Assembly: GCA_021401465.1 (NCBI GenBank)
Contig: JADDMT010000110.1
Location: 1-64,000, forward strand
Direction of reading: 5' to 3'
From: Teratosphaeria epicoccoides
Taxonomy: Eukaryota > Ascomycota > Dothideomycetes > Mycosphaerellales > Teratosphaeriaceae
Length of the DNA stretch: 64,000 bases
Within the stretch, counting starts at the first letter, position 1; each line of letters starts with the position of its first letter. The notes under the pieces are model-generated. The model did no database searches, had not been told where the DNA came from, and was given only the letters and a program-made list of their open reading frames with translations. The position numbers and the translations under genes are program-made. Shown here in pieces: positions 44,951 to 54,547 of this stretch.

Positions 44951-45563
44951 GCAGGCCAGCCCGCTGGTGACTCCGGACAAGAGCGCACAACCCCTTACTT
45001 GGACGCGTGATGAGAGCGTGCCGAAAGATTTCTAGGGTGCAATGGGTAGCAATTAAGACTCAGCCCCATAGAAGAAGCAAGATGATACATAGAACTATCA
45101 CGTGTGCGGGTTCACGTTATGAGCGCCAACATTACGATTCAGAGATTAGAATGCGTATCAATAGTCACAGAATAGAATCAATAGCTTCGAGCCGGGCAGT
45201 CAAATCTTTGCAAATTTCTTCGCCGCCCTTAGAATGTAGGCACAGCCAAAGCCACGTGGGTAAGGATGTATGACTTGGATATTGGCATATGCGGACTAGG
45301 CTAAAACAGAGTACTTAGACGGAAACGCTCGACTCTCGCGAGAGCTCGTTAAGCGAGCCGTCTGCTGCATTGTTCAACTTGTGGGTTCACTATCTTGTTT
45401 CGCTAGCTTGTAAGTTTGTGAGGTAGGAAATCGACAGACCCTGTCAATCAACAGCAAGACAGCGTTTCCACTGTTGCGCTAATGTTTTGACTAGCCAACA
45501 CCTTGGACTAGGACAGCGCGACAACAAACAGAACTTGTAAGTACCCGCCTCCTGCTCTTCGCT
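44951..45563. other. No recognised gene
   Basis: Transition out of the TA-rich island. The ORF at 45007-45273 has no recognised motif. Contains a short inverted repeat (ctcgcgagag) near 45336. Confidence 0.45.
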
Positions 45564-46130
45564 ATGTGTGAACAGGTATCCAAGATTGTACGTTTTGAGA
45601 CACTCGTCGCAACATTGGCAGCGCAAGCCCACCTCAGTGGGTTGGTCATCGCCCAAGAAGCTTTCCCCGATGCACCACAGCAGGTGCTTATAGATCATCA
45701 TATCACGCAGGCATGCCGCAAGACAAGCACGCGGACCAAGTTTGAGACCGTCTACGAAACAACGACGGTAACCATTGCTCCAATGGCAGCACAGACAACC
45801 ACTGTCACGGGTGTCAAGACCGTTTGGGGCCCACCTCAAGCAACACAACGACGGGAAGAGCAATATGCAGGACCGCGCGCCAACAAATGTGACAATATGG
45901 CTTGCGCGAGTTGCAGATGGCTGCATCAATGTCAACAGGGAGCGATCGATTGGTACGCCTGTGTAATTTACTACAGGTTAGGGGTACTTGCTAACAGTAC
46001 CAGCAGTCAGGCTTGCGACATGGCTTCTTATTGTGCAGACTGCGACTGTCGACGCACTTGTGGCGAGATGCCAGGCAGGACTATTCCATGCGGCTTTCGG
46101 AACGAAGCTGTATACCTTCTGCGACTATGA
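45564..46130 (+). CDS. Candidate secreted protein with Thr/Val repeats and Cys-rich C-terminus
   Basis: The ATG-started frame of 188 codons is uninterrupted. The N-terminus has a moderately hydrophobic stretch (TLVATLAAQAHLSGLVIA) that could act as a signal sequence. The middle carries the Thr/Val pattern common in fungal wall and secreted proteins (YETTTVTIAPMAAQTTTVTG). The C-terminal part holds about 12 cysteines (KCDNMACASCRWLHQC, YCADCDCRRTCGE). A possible 46-nt intron (GTGTAA...GCTAACAGTACCAG at about 45961-46006) would switch the end to another frame finishing KLYTFCDYESSSV; both readings look plausible and I cannot choose. No family recognised. Confidence 0.5.
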   Translation: MCEQVSKIVRFETLVATLAAQAHLSGLVIAQEAFPDAPQQVLIDHHITQACRKTSTRTKFETVYETTTVTIAPMAAQTTTVTGVKTVWGPPQATQRREEQYAGPRANKCDNMACASCRWLHQCQQGAIDWYACVIYYRLGVLANSTSSQACDMASYCADCDCRRTCGEMPGRTIPCGFRNEAVYLLRL

Positions 46131-47119
46131 ATCAAGCTCTGTATAGGACTTATTTCATCCAATTTCGTGTCTATCGTTCGAGCCTAGTCAAGCTAAAGGA
46201 TTCGATAAGTGGTCCCGTACCGCGGATGGCTAGAGATGTGTTAGTGTAAGCAGTCAGATGCTGCTGCTCCATTTCTTGTACACGTAATTCTTGAAAGTAT
46301 CACAGGCATACGTGAAGTCAAGCGTATAGCTCTAGTTGAATGCTCAGTAATGCGCTTGAAGACTACATGGCCCTCTTGATGACTCTTAAACCTCTCCCAG
46401 AACTCTTCCATGTAGTCAACATTGCTTGACGGCCTCCTTATACCTTCTCATCATCCACCTCCTTCTCGTCATAGGGTGGCGGGGATACGCTACTGCGAAT
46501 GGGCGTCGAGGTCCCTACTGTAAGAGCGTCAGGCTAGGCCTTGAGACTACGGCTATTCACCTACTATTAGGAGTTGGTAACGACTGTCGGGTCTCGGTCT
46601 CTTCATCGAGTAGGCGTCGGAAACGTCCATGGTCGGTAAAATACAGCTTGAAAACCTGCCAAGAAGGGGACCAGCGAATCGTAAACACCATGACGCAGTG
46701 ATTCTGGCGATCGTTTCGAATGCGGAAGAAAAGCATGGTAGAGGGCGCCTAGTCTGCTCTAGTAGCCTAGACATCGTGTTGTCATATAGCTAGCAAGAGC
46801 ATTTTATAGCTGAAACACACCGCCGCGATGCTAGTATATGCACTATACTGTAACAGTGCTTGTAACACATAGGACAGCTAGCGGTCTCTGAGGCCGTGAC
46901 ATTGAGCTGATGCCGTGGCTTATTTGTAGATGCTAGAGGCTGTGCAGTTCAGGTGCTACTACATGGCTGGTCTTTACGTGAGCGTCGATACTCGCAGCTA
47001 CTTGCCGAGCTGATTCACGTTGTGTATAAAGCTCTGCTTCTTGCCATGCACCACCTCGTCCCTACTCTAACAACTCCCTACCCTCATTCCTTGCAGTCCC
47101 CCTGATTTATAGCAACAAC
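46131..47119. other. No confident gene; promoter side of the 47120 gene
   Basis: ORFs at 46426-46701 (starts at TTG) and 46553-46774 (minus) overlap and lack motifs. The minus strand at about 46180-46330 reads as a decayed helical stretch (LLSIQLELYA, YFQELRVQEMEQQ). The last 200 bp are C/T-rich (ccctactctaacaactccctaccctcattcc), as often seen just upstream of fungal start codons. Confidence 0.4.
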
Positions 47120-47452
47120 ATGCACATCTCGGTCGGACTGTCAGTCATTGTTGCCCTGCCAGCTGTCTATGGTTCTGGAGAATTTGCACGACAAGGGCTG
47201 GTCACGACATTTTTCAATTCTTGGTTGACCGGCAAGATCATAGCAGAGCAGAGCTCAAGCTTTTCTATCTTCGACACCGAGCCCGTCCCAGACATGAATT
47301 GCGTCCCACCAGCATCAACATCTAGCCTATCGACGGCATTGGCCACGCCGAGCACCTCGAGTGTCTCCGGCAGCACCTCGCAAATTGCTGCCTCTAGCAG
47401 TAGTTCCGGAGCGGTCGCCCAAACCTCTTCTATTAATACCAACAAACCTTGA
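47120..47452 (+). CDS. Small Ser-rich secreted protein
   Basis: 110 codons from the ATG at 47120, preceded by a pyrimidine-rich leader ending agcaacaacATG. The N-terminal signal peptide is MHISVGLSVIVALPAVYG with a plausible cleavage after VYG. A short globular part (VTTFFNSWLTGKIIAEQ) and PVPDMNCVPPAS follow, then a Ser/Thr/Ala-rich tail. After the TGA the same frame stays protein-like with only one further stop (TAG) as far as about 47590, so the C-terminus may have been shortened by CGA>TGA. No family recognised; a wall-associated or effector-like role is only a guess. Confidence 0.6.
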   Translation: MHISVGLSVIVALPAVYGSGEFARQGLVTTFFNSWLTGKIIAEQSSSFSIFDTEPVPDMNCVPPASTSSLSTALATPSTSSVSGSTSQIAASSSSSGAVAQTSSINTNKP

Positions 47453-47908
47453 TCTAGTCACTTGCATACCTAGATATCCTATGGAGGGAGTGCCGTAAAT
47501 TTGGATCTTAGCAGCGTTGCAATTCTCGACCGACAACTTTTGGCGAAAGGAATGCTAGATTTACTTCTACAGCGTCAGACATATTTGTGATCATACCGCG
47601 TTATGTACGGCTTGACTTTTTCATAGAATAACCCAAATTGAATATCCAGCTTGAATGCAAGTCATCTTCTCCAAATCAATCTTGGCCTCCTCGGGCTGCC
47701 CTCGGGCTGCTTTTGCACGTAGTCCTTGAAAAGTCACGGACGGACAGCTTGCTAGCCGCGTCTGATTCTTAACAAGAGTCTTGTTCTGCAGCATCGTGAA
47801 ACTCGCTAGACGCTACACACTAACACTCTAGCCCTAGCTTGATACTCGAATATGCTTATATGGGTCGACACTGCCGCACAGACTAACTAGTCCCTCCCAC
47901 ACGACGCC
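47453..47908. promoter_or_regulatory. Intergenic, upstream of the FHA-kinase-like gene
   Basis: No discrete element is recognised. The leader immediately before the ATG at 47909 is pyrimidine-rich (ctagtccctcccacacgacgcc). Confidence 0.3.
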
Positions 47909-49384
47909 ATGGCTCTAGTAACCAACTATTCGTATGATCATTGCGGTCTTCGCCCCGTGTTCTGCTATGTCAGTCTTGACAGAGGCGCAGACGCCATACT
48001 AACATCTCCTCAAAACTCAACCTACCTGGTTTCAACCCCACGAAGAAGTGTCAAGCGCCGTCGTGGCTCCGATGGCTTGCAATTACCATCCGATAGCCCT
48101 TGCATAGCTTTGAGGCTAGACGACACAACGATGAAAGAATGTGCACCCGGGTTTTGCTTCGGAGACAGTCCAACGCACTGCGACATCCTCGTACAGCAAG
48201 GAGATGGCGACGCCACAAGTGTTCATTTTTGCATCATCCTGGATTACAGTAGAGAATTGCCGGACCGTCTCTACATCAACAACGAGTCTCAGCAGCAGCT
48301 GTTGCTGGTCCGGGACGACGGTCACATCTTTACCCCTGGCCAACCTCTTTACCCAGATCAGTCAGTTCAGTTATGGACAGGTACCATCCAGATGCGCATC
48401 TTCTTCGTGTCGTGTCCAGGCTCGCGGGCATGGCACGAAATGCGTCGGCGAGCGCATGCACAGCGTCCACGCCGCGGGCTGCTCGACGTCGGTCTAGGAA
48501 AGAGTCGGTCACCCAAACTCGCACTTGGCGGAAGCGACATTCCTTGGGAGAGTGGCGACAGGTATACACTCTCGTCTGCACCGATACATGACGGCACCTC
48601 CGGCACTGTTACGACAGGCAAGCGAGCCTCAGACGGGCGCATAGTTGCCGTCAAAGTCCTTGGTCGCGGTCGCAGCGCTGTTTCGGAGCACAGGAGCGGA
48701 CACTGGCGCCGAGAGCTTGATATTCTTCCGGTACTGGACCATGCAAATATTGTCTCGCTTGTGGATCAGGCGTTGCGAACCTCATCTTCCGAAGCGCTAA
48801 TTTTCGCTTGCGAGTTTGCACCACAAGGAGACCTGGAGACATGGTTAGGTTCGCGTGACGTTCCTTCCTCGCTCGTGCGTACCGCACTACACCAGCTACT
48901 CTGTGCTGTCGGTTATTTGCACTCGCTTGGTATCGTTCACAGAGACATTCATCCAGGGCATATACTGGTGTACAGCGACGCCCCGTCATTCATCCGTAAA
49001 CTCGCGGGCTTCAAATTCGCAGGCTATTTGGCAGATTCGCTACAAATCCAGCAGCATGTTCATGGATGCCTGGGCTACCTAGCTCCAGAGGCCATGAGTG
49101 GCATGTATTGCGTTCGCAAAGCCGACGTCTATGCTTGCGCCAAAGTGGCGTACCGTATGCTTATGCAGCACGATGGACTGCCCCCTCAATGTACTCGAGA
49201 GGATATATTCGGGGTATTGGAGCTCTGGCGACCCGGTCAGGACCTGCAACAAATTCCTGACTTGCCCCGGGTAGGACGCCTTCTGATTTCTAGCATGCTC
49301 GACATCAGCCCTGATCGCCGCCCTACCGTCGAGGAGTGCTTGTCCGATCTCTGGTTGCCCATGTCAAATTCCTGGCTCGCTTGA
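47909..49384 (+). CDS. FHA-domain protein with degenerate kinase domain (predicted pseudokinase)
   Basis: 491 codons from an ATG in a strong context (gccATGg). The N-terminal half contains an FHA-like segment (GFCFGDSPTHCDILV, about 76-90, then VHFCIILD and LYINNES). The kinase domain starts near 220. It has a glycine loop GTSGTV (229-234), Lys249 in VAVKVL, and HRD at 344-346 (HRDIHPGHILV). In place of the DFG motif there is GFK (367-369), and APE is present (YLAPEAM). FHA plus Ser/Thr kinase is the Rad53/Chk2 arrangement. Loss of the DFG Asp, and His for the loop Asn/Lys (HPGH for KPxN), predict no normal Mg-ATP phosphotransfer. The end RRPTVEECLSDLWL is the usual kinase C-lobe end. The stop TGA at 49382 is followed by more coding-like sequence in the same frame; see the next entry. 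Confidence 0.82.
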   Translation: MALVTNYSYDHCGLRPVFCYVSLDRGADAILTSPQNSTYLVSTPRRSVKRRRGSDGLQLPSDSPCIALRLDDTTMKECAPGFCFGDSPTHCDILVQQGDGDATSVHFCIILDYSRELPDRLYINNESQQQLLLVRDDGHIFTPGQPLYPDQSVQLWTGTIQMRIFFVSCPGSRAWHEMRRRAHAQRPRRGLLDVGLGKSRSPKLALGGSDIPWESGDRYTLSSAPIHDGTSGTVTTGKRASDGRIVAVKVLGRGRSAVSEHRSGHWRRELDILPVLDHANIVSLVDQALRTSSSEALIFACEFAPQGDLETWLGSRDVPSSLVRTALHQLLCAVGYLHSLGIVHRDIHPGHILVYSDAPSFIRKLAGFKFAGYLADSLQIQQHVHGCLGYLAPEAMSGMYCVRKADVYACAKVAYRMLMQHDGLPPQCTREDIFGVLELWRPGQDLQQIPDLPRVGRLLISSMLDISPDRRPTVEECLSDLWLPMSNSWLA

Positions 49385-49753
49385 AATACCCAACAGGATG
49401 CGGGAGCTAAGAGCCGCCGATCTCTCACACTCCTGGATTCAGACAGCGCATCTACCTTGATAGGAGACGATATGGATAGTGACAGCTTGGACTTCGAATT
49501 CGACAGACAAGCCATCGTTGGTGCAGAATCGGCGAATGTGCCTACCGAGCATGAGCCTGAAGAGTCCTTCTGGTCAGGGTATGTACACGTTGCCGACACT
49601 CTCGCCACTCGACTTGTTGAATCCTCAACCAGTCGAGGGAACCTCCCTGAGTCAACAGAGACTGCACAGATTGACGAGTAAGTCTGACGTGTGAAATTTG
49701 CCCCGTGGCCGCTTCTAACACCAAGGTGTCTAGTGAGTTTCTTGAAATCCTGA
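49385..49753 (+). pseudogene. Severed C-terminal extension of the FHA-kinase gene
   Basis: The kinase frame continues after the TGA for 97 codons (DAGAKSRRSLTLLDSDS, then STLIGDDMDSDSLDFEF and EEPEESF-like acidic sequence) to GAC-GA. There a near-ideal intron occurs (donor GTAAGT at 49678, branch CTTCTAACA, acceptor CCAAG at 49725, 48 nt), leading to a short last exon ending CLVSFLKS and TGA at 49751. A good intron downstream of the stop argues that this part was translated until recently and that the TGA arose from CGA. Confidence 0.6.
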
Positions 49754-50076
49754 GGCCTAGTATTGAGGCTTATTTGAATTCGTAGCGTGGAATGTCGAAG
49801 CTGCAAAATCCTTGAGGGTCTGGTGGTGTGTAGATCAGTCTTGTTGAAAGCTAGAGCTAGCAAAAATTGTGGCTTGTGAGCTCTAACCCCCGTCAAGGGG
49901 AAGAGTTCCTTCCTGTGCGCACGTCAAATTTGTCTTAATCACTAGTTCGCTCCTTAATAGTAGATGAGATCTTTTCGACTTCTGGAGCAAATGAGCTGGC
50001 GAAAGCATGAAGAAAGATAGCAATTTGCAGTCTACTACATTCTAGTTCAAGGATTCTCTGATGCCATAGCTCAAGT
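49754..50076. other. Short convergent intergenic region
   Basis: 3' ends of the FHA-kinase gene (plus) and the J-domain gene (minus) face each other here. No feature seen. Confidence 0.5.
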
Positions 50077-52636
50077 TCATGTCTCTGCCCTATCAGGTTG
50101 TGGAAGTTGAGGATAAACAACCTCATTGCTTGTCTCGGTCTTAACTTCTTCTGCACCACCAGCATCGACATTTGCGGTTATCTCTTTCCTTCGATTATCT
50201 TGAACTTGCGGTGAGATCAGAACTTGGGACGAGGAGGACGCTACCTCGCCGCCTACACGGCTGGCATGGTCTGGCTCTGGGGAAGAGCTATCTTGACTTG
50301 TTGGCCTCGTGGATGTCTTTCGCCGGGACAAAATTGATTGTCCCAGAGATTTGGCACGCTCAGTGAAGTGCTTAGCACCAGTTGCATTCTTCAGCGTGCC
50401 GCTCGCGCCTTGTTCATGGTCTGGGGCATCATAATTGCCTGCGAGATGTTATCAAGGGTACAAGACTGTTAGGAAGGGAAGCATACTTACCGGCGGTACG
50501 ATCGTAATGCTTCACGGCCTTGGCTCCCCTGTCTCTTTCCTTACGGTTGATAGGAGGTGCCGGTTCGTCATCCAGGACTCTAATCATGTAACGGCCTTTA
50601 GCAACAGTGTTTCCGTGCCGCTTCTGATGAGGCCGCCTATACACAGCAGAATCATCGATGAAGTCTCTGTCGTCAGATTGTTCGGATTCGTCCAGATCTT
50701 CGTCGCTGTTCGTTCCATGCTTCCACTTGATGGCTAGGGATCGTTCATATTCAATCGCTTTGGTTTCTCGACTCGGTTCTCCCAGCGCCAGCCGTTTCAT
50801 TCCCTCTGGCAAGTCTTCCATCGCCTCTTCGATGACTTGCTCAGCGCATGGCTTGCCATAGGCTTTCTCAATGTCGGAGCGGGAGTACATCAGAGCAGCA
50901 CCATCTTCATCCCTCTCTAAAAGATACGTGGCAGGTCTATTGGTCCAGCCACCCCGGGGTTCGAGACGCCGGCGGGTGACTACAGCGCCGATGAAGTTGT
51001 GCTCGTAAAAGTCTTTTCGGATGAGCCGATCGTAGTTCTTGTTGGCTGAACTGAGGTCAGGACAGGCCTGTTTGATGCTGGCTAAGGCGTTTCGCCACAA
51101 CTTAGCCTCAGCAGCCTCGTAGACCGGCTTCTCTGCACCCCTTTCAGTCACGCGGATGAGGAGCTGATCGCGCTTTAAGAATTCACGGAAGAATTTCACC
51201 TTACGCTGCTGTCCCTCGTCTATTATTTCATAGCCGGATGATGCATCGCTTATTGCGTCGTCTGAGACGCCGACTGTAGACATGTCGGTGTCAGTATCGG
51301 TGACAATGCCGGAGTCGGTCTTGACGTCGTCAGTGTCAGCATCTCGCCCTACTGGGGCTGCATCGGATGCATCCATGTCAACATCTTCTGTGTCAGCTTG
51401 GTGGCTGCCAGAAGCCTCTCCCGCAGTGATCGCCGCTGCACCACGATACGAGACTCCTTCGCTCTCGTCAGCAACAGAAGCCTGATGTCGCTTCGGTATA
51501 GCTGTCGTGTAAGACACAGGGTTCCCGATTCTGTCTTTAACAGCTTTGATGTAGCTCTGAGGGAACCCGAACGCCTTTGTCTGGGTTACCTACTCATCTT
51601 TCTTTTGGAAGAATACAGTTTTCGTGTGCCCGTTACTGTTATCGGAGCCAGCGGCCTTGGCGGAATCGTCCAGCTCTTTGAGGAGCTTTGATATAGGTTT
51701 CCAATCAATTGTTTTGAGGAATCTTTTCGATGTGCCCGCTTCTTCGGTCCACCCGGCTGCGTATTTCCTTGCGTGTGTCATTTCCAGCCGATCTGTTATG
51801 GCGTTTGCTTCAACGGAATCCCCTATTCTTGCTACGAGCTTGCGGAACGAATCGGCGTATTGTAGATGCACTGCTTTAATCGGTGCTAGTAAGACTGTGT
51901 CCGGATCATTCCGCGGTTTGGTCACCCTCTTCCCGGCCTTGTTGATGAATTGTCTGTCTTTTTCAGCAACCTCTAGCATGGTCTTGCCCTTCCATCTTTG
52001 TAGTCTAAGCGCATGATGTTCTCCATATGTCTTCTGAGCAAATGCTATGATTTCTGAGCATAGTCAGAGGTATGGCTCAGCACGCAATCGTCTGCCACTC
52101 TTACCTCTCTGGGCTTGTGTACTCCTGCTGTCCCCATTCGTGGTGGACGGATGGATGTGCCGGTACTGTTCATATAGATTGGCCAGCTGATCGTATTCTC
52201 CGAGTCCTGATTTGGCGAGTCGGAGACGTTGCTGAGGGTCCGTTGAGTTATTCTTAGACGAGGTCCACCATGTCAGCAAGTCGTCTTGCTCGGGGAGCAC
52301 GGGATCTAGGTCGCTGTCGTAGGTCCACATATCACTGAACATTTTATTGATGCGTCGATCGCTGGGAACCGTTCTCTTGCTGGCTTTCTCAGGCCGTCGA
52401 ATCCATTCACACTTCACAGCCTTCAAGCCTTCTCGGTCGTAGATCTTCCTGCGATCAGGATCTGCGAGGACGTCGGCGGCAGCAGTGAGCTTGTGCCATT
52501 CGATCTCTTTGCCCGGCACCTTGTCTGGATGGCATGTCAAAGATAATGATCTGAAGGCCGACCGTATCTCTTGCTGGGTAGCACCCTTATGCAAGCCCAG
52601 TATTCCGTAGAGGATTGATTTGTCGTTGGCGGCCAT
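50077..52636 (-). pseudogene. Three-exon J-domain (DnaJ/Hsp40) protein with one in-frame TAG
   Basis: Exon 1 is 52636-52105 (ATG start; phase 1; donor GTAAGA). Intron 1 is 52104-52045, 60 nt, with a CTGAC branch and acceptor CATAG. Exon 2 is 52044-50491. Intron 2 is 50490-50439, 52 nt, with donor GTAAGT, branch CTAAC and acceptor TCGCAG. Exon 3 is 50438-50077, TGA. The assembled frame is 815 residues. The J domain is N-terminal (YGILGLHKGATQQEIRSAF, then CHPDKVPG with the essential HPD, then YDREGL at about 64-69). Next are basic helical regions, an acidic Asp/Thr tract (TDSGIVTDTDTDMSTV), and a Ser-rich tail. The only defect is TAG at 51592-51590 (QKKDE.VTQTK), explained by CAG>TAG. A 36-nt intron (GTATTC...CCCAG) could remove it but would be unusually short. 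J proteins recruit and stimulate Hsp70; the rest of the protein is not recognised. Confidence 0.8.
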
Positions 52637-52997
52637 GACGATCTGTCTTGGATTATTCCTGGTCTATCGCTCTGGTTGAAGTCCAGGTCTTTATACCGCC
52701 TGACTCCTACTACCGGTGCACGTGCTGCTACCGACAAGACGCTGCAGACTCTCCGAAAATAGAATATAGGTCCAGAAATAGACATCGGCTCTCTGAAACA
52801 TGGCCTAGTCGAGCGATGCCACTAACATGATCGGAGGGAAAGCCAAAGGACGTGCCATTGTTAAGCTAGCAGTGTGACCAGGACATAGGAGCACTTTCTC
52901 GTGACCAGGCCGTGAATGGATGTTCGGAAACAGGAAGTACGTCAAGTAGGAATGCGCATGTTAGCTACAGTCGTACTACCGTGTGCGGTGCCAAAGA
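52637..52997. promoter_or_regulatory. Promoter side of the J-domain gene
   Basis: Lies between the J-domain ATG and the 3' end of the F-box gene, both on the minus strand. No specific element identified; ORFs here are shadows. Confidence 0.35.
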
Positions 52998-53666
52998 TCA
53001 GACTCGAAATCTACATTTGAAATCGCATTGACAGACATCGCATCGTTCACCAACCACCGTATCAAGAAGTTCAAAGACATCTCCAAAGCGGGCGTACTCT
53101 GGCGTCTTTATCAGGATCATGCGCTCCCCGCCATCGACTCCGCAACTGCATTCTACCCAAAGCCTGTACTGGCGGACCGGTGGCTGTATCAGAAGCATGT
53201 TTCGAAGTGTCGATGATGTTCGTAGCACCTCGTGGTAGCGTTGTGGACCAGCTGTGAGATAGAATGCAGCACCCACTTTTCCCTTAGTTTGCTGTAGGCT
53301 CATTTCCATGCCCGGGATGATGTACGGTGGTAGGCAAGGCTGGAAGTCGAACGCCGGTTTGCGGAAAGCGCGGCGAGATGAGGCTGGGGACTTCTGCATC
53401 GCCCATTGAAATTCTTTGCACACCAATTGCGCCTCCATTTGCTCGCGAGGAGACAACATTTCCAGCGTCATGGCTAGAAGCTCATGCAAGTTCCAGAACC
53501 GATGTGCAGCTGCTTGCGTCCGTGTTTCGATCTGTTGACGTAAAGACACCCTGCCTGGTATTGCCGGGACATGAAGCTCGAATTCGTCACGACTGATTCG
53601 GCCGTCATAGCAAAGACGCTCAAGAAAAGTCGCAATATTCGTTCCCATGCCGTGCTTGTACGGCAT
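52998..53666 (-). CDS. F-box protein
   Basis: 222 codons from the ATG at 53666. The frame is open further upstream to 53897 but only from GTG, with no ATG, so I use 53666. The F-box is at about residues 55-95 (FWNLHELLAMTLEMLSPRE, then AQLVCKEFQWAMQKSP). The later TLRNMLLIQPPV matches the (S/T)WR.ML.TQPP signature that follows the F-box in a large fungal family. The C-terminus is Cys-rich (CDVCQCDFKCRF). F-box proteins are substrate receptors of SCF ubiquitin ligases; the substrate is unknown. The gene is intact and shares a 375-bp divergent promoter region with the plus-strand gene at 54042. Confidence 0.78.
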   Translation of the reverse strand: MPYKHGMGTNIATFLERLCYDGRISRDEFELHVPAIPGRVSLRQQIETRTQAAAHRFWNLHELLAMTLEMLSPREQMEAQLVCKEFQWAMQKSPASSRRAFRKPAFDFQPCLPPYIIPGMEMSLQQTKGKVGAAFYLTAGPQRYHEVLRTSSTLRNMLLIQPPVRQYRLWVECSCGVDGGERMILIKTPEYARFGDVFELLDTVVGERCDVCQCDFKCRFRV

Positions 53667-54041
53667 GAGGACGAGGAGGGCACAGATGGTTGAGACTGAC
53701 AAGCGCGCTGGGATTCGTGTCGAGTGTAGGAGGCACCTAGAGTCTGACAGGAAATCCCTCGGTAGGTGGTAGCCTTGTCCCACATTGAAGGGGCGGGCGC
53801 CTTGCTCGACCGGTTCTAAGAATAGAGCCAAACTTGGAGGCGAAAATATATAAGAACCGGCAGAGATCTGCGATTCGTTCTCGATTCTGCAAATCACTCT
53901 CGACTCTGCAATTCACTCTCGACTCTGCAATTCACTCTCGACTCTGCAATTCACTCTCGACTCTGCAATTCACTCTCGACCTTCATTTCGACTAGTCTGT
54001 ACTTCACCAATTCAGACTCATACCTTCATTACTCGAGCAGC
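53667..54041. promoter_or_regulatory. Divergent promoter region with TATA box
   Basis: Separates two divergently transcribed genes. A TATA-like element, aatatataag, lies at about 53846-53855, followed by the 19-bp tandem array (53882-53976) and a C/T-rich leader up to the ATG at 54042. The TATA box is about 190 bp from the plus-strand ATG, so the array is probably transcribed as 5' leader. A reverse TATATATT could serve the F-box gene. Confidence 0.55.
53882..53976. repeat. 19-bp tandem array, 5 units, in a 5' leader
   Basis: Unit cgactctgcaattcactct. Four identical copies (53901-53919, 53920-53938, 53939-53957, 53958-53976) follow one copy with two changes (53882-53900). The period equals that of the array at 17422, but the sequences are unrelated. 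It lies between a TATA box and the ATG of the 54042 gene. Confidence 0.96.
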
Positions 54042-54547
54042 ATGTCTTTGCCATCGAAGGTGCTGCCATCGAAGCTTGAATTGGAGCAAACTCTCAGGAA
54101 CATGTTGCAGCCTCTTGTCCGGACGGCTATGACTTCTGGTGACGAAGACGATTGTCTCTCGACCTTGGCAAAGTCATTGTTACACGTCGCGCTGAGAGTC
54201 GTCTTGTCACAAGTTGAAGAAGCTGGCCGCGCCCAGACGCCAGTGAGCGATTACGATTCAGCCGGATACGAAAGCGCGAGCGAGGCCGCGAGGGAGCAGT
54301 CGGCACTGCACGGCCTAGCCAACTTCAGCAGCGGGTTTGACGTGGAAGAGCCAGAACAGCAGAATTATCGGGTAGGCAAGAGATTTGGTCCTTGCATGTT
54401 TGGAGACTAATTTTCTCTCCACTGTAGACTCGAAGGGCCACTTCGGCTGGCCAGCATAGACGTCATTGGAGGAAGATCCGCCAGAATGCATATGATGCAA
54501 AAGCTGAGGTAGATGCCCTGCATCTGCTTTCCCTTCAAAGAGGCTGA
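54042..54547 (+). CDS. Two-exon small hypothetical protein (149 aa)
   Basis: Exon 1 is 54042-54371, 110 codons from an ATG. The 56-nt intron is 54372-54427 (donor GTAGGC, branch GACTAAT, polypyrimidine tract and acceptor CTGTAG). Exon 2 is 54428-54547, 39 codons and TGA. The join is phase 0 (NYR-TRRATSAGQHRR). The protein is helical at the N-terminus (KLELEQTLRNMLQPLVRTA, SLLHVALRVVLSQVEEA), has an acidic Ser/Tyr-rich middle (DYDSAGYESASEA), and a basic exon-2 part (HRRHWRKIRQNAYDAK). No family recognised. The clean intron and intact frame support a working gene. Confidence 0.68.

Noticed and set aside
49237..49896. 219-codon minus-strand ORF
   Set aside because: Antisense shadow of the FHA-kinase 3' end and extension, where the plus-strand frame and intron are convincing.
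53667..53897. N-terminal extension of the F-box protein to a GTG at 53897
   Set aside because: No ATG in the extension, and it would run through the TATA-like element; the ATG at 53666 is the first usable start.
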